From assembly GCA_026390045.1 (NCBI GenBank), contig JAPLGR010000353.1, positions 1 through 6,328 of the forward strand: a stretch of DNA of 6,328 nucleotides, given 5' to 3'. The notes beneath the pieces are model-generated. The model was not told the DNA's origin and did no database searches. It was given only the letters and a program-made list of their open reading frames with translations. Source of the stretch: Chloroflexota bacterium (lineage in GTDB: Bacteria > Chloroflexota > Anaerolineae > Anaerolineales > E44-bin32). Below are positions 1 to 4,954 of the stretch, one piece after another (within the stretch, counting starts at the first letter, position 1; the number at the start of each line of letters is the position of its first letter). The position numbers and the translations under genes were made by a program.

Positions 1-519
1 CAGTCCATCGAAGGCCTGTTGGTCGACCTCGTGTACTGCCTGCAGGTCGGCTGGCTGATAGTCGCGTAGTCGCGCTCCCGTTGGGGCCTCAGGCTCTCCA
101 GCCTTCCCTTGGTGCTCGAGAAAGACGACCCGGTTCGACTCAGCAAAGCCTGACTCCTGCACCAACGACGCCATCCAACGATCGGTTGTCAGGGCCGCCG
201 CTGTGTGGGCGCCGAGATCGATTGCCGACGCGCAGGCCGGAGGCCACAATGCCTGCCACGCGTCGGCTGCCGAAAGCCTGTACGCGCCCGCGAAGACCCG
301 GATCCATGCAACACCAGGGGGATCCGGAGGGCACCCAAGGCAGGCCACCGGTTGGCCACGTTCGAGCACCAGCAGGAACGGCGCCGAACCGACCAGGTCG
401 CCTGCATCGAGCCAGTCGAGGTGAGCGTGGCGCCATACGGCCGCGGCCATCAGGTTGTCGACAAGGGCCCGGTCATTCGATCCAACGGAATGGATGCTGT
501 GGTCGTGAGCAGGGGACAT
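1..519 (-). CDS. GNAT-family N-acetyltransferase, 5' part (runs off left edge)
   Basis: An open frame of 173 codons runs on the minus strand from an ATG at 519 to the first base of the window with no stop, so the gene is partial. The last visible residues (about 150-173, with the string RLRDYQPADLQAVHEVDQQAF) look like the first strand and helix of a GNAT acetyltransferase domain. GNAT enzymes move an acetyl group from acetyl-CoA to an amine; the substrate cannot be guessed. The first 140 residues look like a diverged GNAT-like half: PFLLVLERGQPVACLG, then WIRVF, then a late block ending SGFAESNRVVFLE. This would make it a tandem-GNAT protein, but the acetyl-CoA loop (Q/RxxGxG/A) is not visible in it. 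The ATG is 14 bp after the TPR gene stop and has no clear Shine-Dalgarno, which suggests translational coupling. The catalytic half lies outside the window. Confidence 0.72.
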   Translation of the reverse strand, partial: MSPAHDHSIHSVGSNDRALVDNLMAAAVWRHAHLDWLDAGDLVGSAPFLLVLERGQPVACLGCPPDPPGVAWIRVFAGAYRLSAADAWQALWPPACASAIDLGAHTAAALTTDRWMASLVQESGFAESNRVVFLEHQGKAGEPEAPTGARLRDYQPADLQAVHEVDQQAFDGL

Positions 520-533
520 GCTTCGTCGGCGGA

Positions 534-1079
534 TCAGTGGCCGAGGAATCGCGATGGCAGGTCGAGCAAACGCCGGACCCATCGGTCGCGCCAGCTGCGG
601 CGGGGCTTCTGCTCCAGGCCGGCCTGCATCGTGGTGAGCGCTTCCAGCGGCCGACCGCGTTTCAGCTGAAGCTGCGATACGCTGCTCAGGATGGTGGCCT
701 GTGCTTCGCGATCGTTCAAGTCCGCGAATCGCTGCAGCGCCTGCTGATAGGCGCGTTCCGCCGCCGACAGATCCCCCGTGGCCTCAAGCGCCGACGCAAG
801 GTTGCCCACGGCTTGAGCTGCCCGCCTCGGATCCCCAAGGCCGTCAAACGCCTCAGGCGTGCCCTCAACGGCCCGCAGTGCTTCGGCAGGCCGTCGGGCC
901 TGCAGCAGCGCCACGCACAGGTTGTTGGCGGCCTCCGCAGCGTTCGCCACGTCGCCGGCCTGCTCAAACGACGTCCGCGCGGCCTCGAAGCCCAGGGCCG
1001 CATCCGCGAAGCGGCCCTGCCGGAAATCCTGCAGGGCGCGCTGGGCGAGAGACTCAGGTGTCGGGACTGGATCGGTCAC
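534..1079 (-). CDS. Small tetratricopeptide-repeat (TPR) protein
   Basis: A 181-residue protein made almost wholly of helical TPR-type repeats, at roughly residues 10-43, 48-81, 88-121 and 128-158. The TPR pattern is clear: small residues at helix A positions (NNLCVALLQ, VGNLASALEATGD), the A..AY..AL signature (AAERAYQQALQRF), and G-D/R-P turns. TPRs bind other proteins; no enzymatic motif is seen, and there is no signal peptide or membrane segment, so it is probably a cytoplasmic adaptor. The last 24 residues are basic and rich in W, R and L (RRSWRDRWVRRLLDLPSRF) and could form an amphipathic helix. The start is GTG, overlapping the TGA of the XRE gene in a GTGA tetranucleotide, with no good Shine-Dalgarno, so translation is probably coupled to the upstream regulator. 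The partner is unknown; the XRE regulator or the GNAT protein are natural candidates. Confidence 0.85.
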   Translation of the reverse strand: MTDPVPTPESLAQRALQDFRQGRFADAALGFEAARTSFEQAGDVANAAEAANNLCVALLQARRPAEALRAVEGTPEAFDGLGDPRRAAQAVGNLASALEATGDLSAAERAYQQALQRFADLNDREAQATILSSVSQLQLKRGRPLEALTTMQAGLEQKPRRSWRDRWVRRLLDLPSRFLGH

Positions 1080-1747
1080 AAGGTGATGTCGAGCAGCAGC
1101 TCGGCCACGTTGCGCAGCTGGTCCACGGGCATCGCGCTCAGTCGCTGGCCCATCCGCAAGTAGGGGACGCTGGCCGGCGAGGCCATGAACTCGCGCAGCT
1201 CGGGTGGCAGGCTGAGCACAGTGTCCAGTGCCTGCTGCAGCGTGTCCCAGTCGGCGACCGGGCCCTCGCGGTCCAGGTAGTCCTCGACCGAGCGGCCGAT
1301 GATCCCCAGCACGACTTCCAGCTCGGGGAGGGGGATTGGACGATCACCCTCTTCATAGGAGCGCAGCCGCGCCACCGTCAGCCCGGCTTGGTCGGCCACC
1401 TGGCGCACGGTCATCCCCGCGGCCTCGCGGTGCATCCTCAACTGCGCGGCGATCAGCCGCTGGCGCAGGGCGATGAGGGCCGGAGGGTTGGCGTCCAGGC
1501 GGAGCTTGCGTCGGCCGGAAGTCTCGGACCAGAACTGGCGCAGCGGCGCGTTCAGGAAGTAGGCCAGCAGCTCCAGCTCGGGGAGCGAGATCGCCTTGCG
1601 GCCGTCTTCGTAGGCCGTGAGAGTCCCCGGCGTGACGCCGATCGACTCGGCTGTCTCGCGCAGTGTGCGTCCGGCGGTCATGCGAGCTTCCCGAAGCATC
1701 GCTCCCAGGATCTTGGCTCGCAGCGATTCAGCCTGTGGATTGCCCAT
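1076..1747 (-). CDS. Tandem XRE-family helix-turn-helix transcriptional regulator
   Basis: A 223-residue protein with two Cro/C1-type HTH domains, at about residues 16-70 and 97-152. The two align with each other: TLRETAESIGVTPGTLTAYEDG and TVRQVADQAGLTVARLRSYEEG, each followed by a PLPELE/SLPELE helix and a hydrophobic last helix ending in QFW or DYL. This shows an internal duplication. A helical C-terminal part (about 165-223) contains an LPPELREFM-like segment and a leucine-rich end and may be for dimerisation or ligand sensing. XRE proteins bind short palindromic operators and are mostly repressors. The ATG at 1747 has a strong Shine-Dalgarno, GGGGAGG, 5 nt upstream. A TATAAT and an 11-bp inverted repeat lie just before it, a possible autoregulatory site. 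The gene overlaps the downstream TPR gene by 4 nt. Its targets are unknown. Confidence 0.88.
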   Translation of the reverse strand: MGNPQAESLRAKILGAMLREARMTAGRTLRETAESIGVTPGTLTAYEDGRKAISLPELELLAYFLNAPLRQFWSETSGRRKLRLDANPPALIALRQRLIAAQLRMHREAAGMTVRQVADQAGLTVARLRSYEEGDRPIPLPELEVVLGIIGRSVEDYLDREGPVADWDTLQQALDTVLSLPPELREFMASPASVPYLRMGQRLSAMPVDQLRNVAELLLDITL

Positions 1748-1752
1748 GAGTG

Positions 1753-1759
1753 CCTCCCC
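1753..1759 (-). promoter_or_regulatory. Strong ribosome binding site of the XRE regulator
   Basis: The minus strand reads GGGGAGG followed by 5 nt and then ATG at 1747. It fixes the start of the XRE gene and shows that this gene is translated independently of the CpaE-like gene upstream. Confidence 0.85.
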
Positions 1760-1770
1760 TTGCTCGCCGC

Positions 1771-1776
1771 ATTATA
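1771..1776 (-). promoter_or_regulatory. Probable -10 promoter element for the XRE-TPR-GNAT unit
   Basis: A perfect TATAAT on the minus strand, an AT-rich island in a GC-rich background, 23 nt upstream of the XRE start codon. A start point about 7 nt downstream would leave a leader of about 17 nt that contains the GGGGAGG site. No TTGACA-like -35 is found at 16-18 nt; that region is taken by the inverted repeat at 1777-1802. The promoter may therefore need an activator or be weak; the call rests on the -10 only. Confidence 0.5.
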
Positions 1777-1802
1777 GCGCGGGTGCCTGGGGGCACCCGC
1801 GC
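1777..1802. repeat. 11-bp perfect inverted repeat between the CpaE-like and XRE genes
   Basis: The arms GCGCGGGTGCC and GGCACCCGCGC pair perfectly around a 4-nt loop (TGGG on the plus strand). The repeat begins 7 bp after the stop codon of the CpaE-like gene and directly abuts the TATAAT of the next unit, covering the spacer and -35 zone. On the minus-strand transcript the hairpin is not followed by a U run, so it is a poor classical intrinsic terminator, although it may slow or stabilise the 3' end. Its position also fits an operator for a dimeric regulator, for example autoregulation by the XRE protein. The repeat is seen directly; either role is inference. Confidence 0.6.
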
Positions 1803-1809
1803 GCCTGCG

Positions 1810-2982
1810 CTACGCGTGTTGGCCTGGCACGACGCGCGGCTTCGACTTCTCGATTATCCCGTCGGCGATGTCCTTGAGCGCGTCCACTGCCGCCTCGTCC
1901 GGAAAGCGCATGTGAAGCGGAGCGTGCAGGTTGTTGGCCAGGTTGAAGTTCTTGCCGATATTCGGAATGCCCCGATCGACCGGCCGCCCCACAATCGCCT
2001 CGAGCGGCGGGCCAGTCAGATCCTCCACCCCGAGTGCGCGGTTGCTGATCACGAAGATGCGCTCGCCGAGGATCGCCTCCGACTGCATGTACTGCAAAAT
2101 GGCACGCGAGTTGGCCGCCGATGTTGGATCGGGGCTCACCACCACCGCCACCGAGGTGGCCTGCGAGAGCACCATCATCGCCAGACGGGAAATGTTCCGG
2201 CCGATGTCGATGATCACCATGTCATAGGCGGCGCGCAGCGTTTGGATGGCGGGGCCCAGCCGCTGGGCCTGCAGGCGCATCGCCTGCGCTGGGTCCTTGC
2301 ATCCGGGAACGACGGTGAAACCCCAGGCTGGCGCCTGCGGCAGCTCGCGCCGGAGCAGCTCGACCGAAAGCTCCATCGGCTCGAGCTCAGTCAGCGATAC
2401 GATGTCGGTCTGTGTCTTCACCCCGGTGATCTGTGCCACATTCCCTATCGGCAACACCAAGTCCACCACGACGACGGACTTCTCCGGGTCGGCGCGTGCG
2501 ATGTGGCAGGCGACGTTCAGGCACACCGATGTCGTCCCGACGCCGCCCTTGGCGCTGACAAATGGGATCAGCGCCCCAAGCGGCTTCTCGGGCTCGCCAT
2601 GATGGACCACCTCCGGCAGCGCCGAGCGCGCCATCAGCCTCAGGAGCACTTCCACGGCGTCGGCCTGCTTGACGACGTAGTAGTCCAATCCCACATCCAA
2701 CCCGGCCAGCGTCTCCTCGGGCTTGCTGCGCTGGGTCATAGCGATGATCGTCTTGCGCTCGGTGCGTGATTCCTTCCGCAGTCGCCGGACGACCTCCAGC
2801 CCATCCAGGTCCGGCAGCTCGAGCTCCAGCACGATGATGTCGGGCTGATCCCGCCACGCGGCGATCAGCCCCTCTTTGCCCGTGTCGCTGACCGTCACCT
2901 CGTAGCCGCGCTCGCTGATGGCGCGCGTCAGGAACGTGGCCGTCTTTCGATCGGGCTCGATGAGAAGAACCTGGCTCGACAC
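1810..2982 (-). CDS. CpaE/TadZ-like protein: degenerate receiver domain + MinD/ParA-type ATPase
   Basis: A 390-residue protein starting at a GTG that has GGAGG 5 nt upstream (2988-2992). An upstream in-frame ATG at 3114 is rejected because it lies deep inside the regulator gene and adds a low-complexity proline-rich stretch. Residues 1-118 form a receiver-like domain. Residues 136-380 form a deviant-Walker ATPase: FVSAKGGVGTTS at 141-152, switch-like VVVDLVLPIGNVA at 171-183, and Walker B-type YDMVIIDIG at 253-261. The P-loop lysine position is Thr150 while the signature Lys145 is kept, as is common in CpaE/TadZ. That family places Tad (type IVc) pilus machinery at the cell pole. In the receiver, the phospho-acceptor Asp is replaced by Glu53, and the acidic pair is reduced to Glu9-Pro10-Asp11; Thr83 and Lys105 are kept. 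It follows the OmpR-type regulator by 17 bp. No pilus genes are visible, so the pilus role is inferred from family only. Confidence 0.88.
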   Translation of the reverse strand: MSSQVLLIEPDRKTATFLTRAISERGYEVTVSDTGKEGLIAAWRDQPDIIVLELELPDLDGLEVVRRLRKESRTERKTIIAMTQRSKPEETLAGLDVGLDYYVVKQADAVEVLLRLMARSALPEVVHHGEPEKPLGALIPFVSAKGGVGTTSVCLNVACHIARADPEKSVVVVDLVLPIGNVAQITGVKTQTDIVSLTELEPMELSVELLRRELPQAPAWGFTVVPGCKDPAQAMRLQAQRLGPAIQTLRAAYDMVIIDIGRNISRLAMMVLSQATSVAVVVSPDPTSAANSRAILQYMQSEAILGERIFVISNRALGVEDLTGPPLEAIVGRPVDRGIPNIGKNFNLANNLHAPLHMRFPDEAAVDALKDIADGIIEKSKPRVVPGQHA

Positions 2983-2987
2983 ACCTG

Positions 2988-2992
2988 CCTCC
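2988..2992 (-). promoter_or_regulatory. Ribosome binding site that fixes the GTG start of the CpaE-like gene
   Basis: GGAGG on the minus strand, 5 nt before GTG at 2982 and inside the 17-bp gap after the response regulator stop. It decides for the GTG start over the longer in-frame ATG at 3114. Confidence 0.8.
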
Positions 2993-2999
2993 GGTTTCG

Positions 3000-3707
3000 C
3001 TAGCCGCCGTTGGCTGGCGGCATCAGGTAGCCGATCCCCTGGCGGGTCTGGATATGGATCGGATTCTTGGGATCCGGCTCGATCTTCTGTCGAAGCCGGC
3101 TCAGGCACACCCACAGGATTTCCTTGTCGTCGCGGTACTCGGGGCCCCAGACCCCCGTGAGCATCTCTTCAGGCGTCAGGACGCGCCCGACAGCTCCTGC
3201 CAGCATCTGCAGCACGCGGTACTCCGTCGCCGTCAAGGAAACTTCCTTCCCTCCGACGGTCACCAGGGCGCGCGCCAGGTCGATCTCCAGTTCCTGGTGG
3301 CGGAAGACCGGCTCGTGGAAAGCCTCGGTGGTCTGCCGCTCCGCGCGGCGCAGCACGGCGCGGACACGCGCCAGCAGCTCCTGGGCCGAGAAGGGCTTGA
3401 CGATGTAGTCGTCGGCTCCCACGTCAAGGCCGCGCACTCGATCGCGCTCCTCACCCTTGGCGGTCACCATGATGATCGCCACGTTGGAGAACACGCGGAT
3501 GCGTTCGCAGGCGGTGAAGCCGTCCATCACTGGCATCATCACATCCAGCAGCACCAGGTCGGGCTGATTGGAGGCGGCTGATTCCACCACCTGCTGCCCG
3601 TTGGCCGCCGTCAGGATCGTGTAGCCCTCGCTGGTCAGGTTGACCTCGATCAGCCGCACGTAGCGCGGCTCGTCATCCACCACCAGGATCGTCTTCTTGG
3701 TCGTCAT
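3000..3707 (-). CDS. OmpR/PhoB-family response regulator (receiver + winged helix)
   Basis: A 235-residue, full-length regulator. The receiver domain (about 5-120) has all key residues: acidic pair Asp11-Asp12 (VVDDE), phospho-acceptor Asp55 (LVLLDVMMP), switch Thr82 and Lys104 (YIVKP). The C-terminal winged helix (about 134-230) has the usual SLTATEYRVLQML start, the EEMLTGVWG helix, recognition-helix region VCLSRLRQKIE and the wing RQGIGYLM. Phosphorylation should cause dimerisation and binding to direct-repeat DNA sites to control transcription. It overlaps the upstream kinase gene by ATGA and has its own AGGGAGG Shine-Dalgarno (3714-3720) 6 nt upstream, inside the kinase 3' end. It is the obvious partner of one or both operon kinases. 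The target genes cannot be told from the window. Confidence 0.96.
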   Translation of the reverse strand: MTTKKTILVVDDEPRYVRLIEVNLTSEGYTILTAANGQQVVESAASNQPDLVLLDVMMPVMDGFTACERIRVFSNVAIIMVTAKGEERDRVRGLDVGADDYIVKPFSAQELLARVRAVLRRAERQTTEAFHEPVFRHQELEIDLARALVTVGGKEVSLTATEYRVLQMLAGAVGRVLTPEEMLTGVWGPEYRDDKEILWVCLSRLRQKIEPDPKNPIHIQTRQGIGYLMPPANGG

Positions 3708-4954
3708 GCTTGTCCTCCCTGGATGGGCGCCCCGAGCGGCTCAAGCGGCAGGCTGAACGCGAAGCACGTCCCGCCGCCCTCGACGTCCTCGACCCTGATC
3801 TCCCCGCCGTGCGCCTCCACGATCTTGCGGCAGATGTACAGACCCAACCCGGTGCCGCGGATCATGCTCTTGGCCCCCGGGACGCGGAAGAAGCGTTCAA
3901 ACAGGCGCGCACGGTGTTCCGCCGAGATCCCCGGCCCGTGATCTCGCACGCGGACGACAACCGCCTGGCCTTCGACCCGGGCGCTGACCTCAACCTCGGC
4001 ACCCTGCGCGTACTTGTCCGCGTTCGTCAGCAAGTTGTTGAGCACCTGGGCCAGCCGAGTGGCGTCCACCTGCAGCGTGGGCAGATCGTCCGGCACATCG
4101 ATGCTGAGCCGCATCTCCGGATACAGACCTTGCGCCCGACTCACCGTGTCCCGCAGCAGCCCACTTGGCCGGACGGGCTCCAGAGTCATACTCAGCGTAC
4201 CGCTTTCCAGGCGCGAAGAATCGAGCAGGTTGTCGATCAGCTCGCGCAGACGGTCCGCCTCCTCATCAATGATCTTCAGGAACTCCTGACGCGCCGCCGG
4301 CTCCCACTCGGCATCGCTGCGCAGCAGCGTGGTCGTGTAGCCCTTGATGAATCCGAGCGGTGTGCGCAGCTCGTGCGAGACCGTGGAGACGAACTCGTCC
4401 TGCATGCGTGCCAGCTCGCGCTGCGCCTCCAGCGTGGCGATCCGGCGGGCCATACGCCGGTTCTCGAGCAGCTGCCCGACGTGCCAGGCCACGAATTCCG
4501 CCAGGCGGATGTGCTCCGGAGGATAGGACGGCCCGCCGAACCGGCCGAACACGAGCCCACCTACGCCGCGTCCGCCGACGAGCAGCGGCAGCCCCAGATA
4601 ATCCTGGCGCCGCTCGCGGCCTTCCACCGTCGGCCCGGCATCCTCCTGCCTCAGCACGGTCTGCTCGGTCCGAAAGGCCTCCTTCGCTGCCGGCTCCCCC
4701 CAGGTCAACTCGGCCTCTCGCGACCGGCCGCGCCCCAGCGCCCGCGCGTACGACGGCTCCACCTCACCGGTCTCCTCGTTCTGCAGGTAGAGCGCGACCG
4801 TGTCGAAGATGAAGATCGTGCGCGCCAGGCGGAAGATGGCATCCAGCCCGGCCTCGGTGTCGAACGTCTCGGCAACGATTCGGGCGATGGCATAGACGGC
4901 GTTGAGTTCGGTACCGTGCGCGAGAGGGCCGGGGGGGATCAGCGGACCGGTCAT
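3704..4954 (-). CDS. Soluble GAF-type sensor histidine kinase
   Basis: A 416-residue kinase without membrane segments, so cytoplasmic. Residues about 15-165 form a GAF-like sensor: an initial helix LNAVYAIARIVAETFD, a FDTVALYLQ strand, a central TEQTVLRQED region, YLGLPLLVGGRGVGGLVFGR, and a final helix FVAWHVGQLLENRR. A short coiled coil leads to HisKA with His194 (VSHELRTPL). The HATPase domain has an N-box (NNLLTNADKY, with Asn307 and Asn311), G1 (DHGPGIS, 338-344), an F-box (FERFFR) and G2 (RGTGLGLY, 366-373). All catalytic parts are intact. The ligand of the GAF domain is unknown; GAF domains often bind cyclic nucleotides, haem, bilins or small metabolites, and no chromophore-binding Cys is evident. 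It overlaps kinase 1 upstream and the regulator downstream by ATGA at both ends. Only a weak AAGG precedes the start, so translation is likely coupled. Confidence 0.95.
   Translation of the reverse strand: MTGPLIPPGPLAHGTELNAVYAIARIVAETFDTEAGLDAIFRLARTIFIFDTVALYLQNEETGEVEPSYARALGRGRSREAELTWGEPAAKEAFRTEQTVLRQEDAGPTVEGRERRQDYLGLPLLVGGRGVGGLVFGRFGGPSYPPEHIRLAEFVAWHVGQLLENRRMARRIATLEAQRELARMQDEFVSTVSHELRTPLGFIKGYTTTLLRSDAEWEPAARQEFLKIIDEEADRLRELIDNLLDSSRLESGTLSMTLEPVRPSGLLRDTVSRAQGLYPEMRLSIDVPDDLPTLQVDATRLAQVLNNLLTNADKYAQGAEVEVSARVEGQAVVVRVRDHGPGISAEHRARLFERFFRVPGAKSMIRGTGLGLYICRKIVEAHGGEIRVEDVEGGGTCFAFSLPLEPLGAPIQGGQA

Noticed and set aside
140..436. Minus-strand frame of 98 codons starting inside the GNAT gene
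   Set aside because: It is in another frame of the partial GNAT gene, which is open for all 173 codons and contains GNAT-like sequence; the short product has no motif.
81..1163. Long plus-strand open frame of 360 codons
   Set aside because: It runs antisense across three minus-strand genes with clear domains and 4-nt or short junctions; its product is Arg/Pro-rich with no recognisable fold. It is a by-product of high GC.
1777..1802. Intrinsic terminator after the CpaE-like gene
   Set aside because: The hairpin is strong but lacks the following U run on the minus strand; it is followed by TATAATGCGGCG. It is reported as an inverted repeat with unknown role.
701..2769. Two further long plus-strand frames (701-1777 and 1750-2769)
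   Set aside because: Antisense to the TPR, XRE and CpaE-like genes; the products are His/Arg/Gln-rich without domains.
2983..3114. 44-residue N-terminal extension of the CpaE-like protein
   Set aside because: It overlaps the winged-helix end of the regulator and has a biased D/P/R/S composition. A GTG with GGAGG at ideal spacing exists at 2982, exactly where the receiver homology begins.
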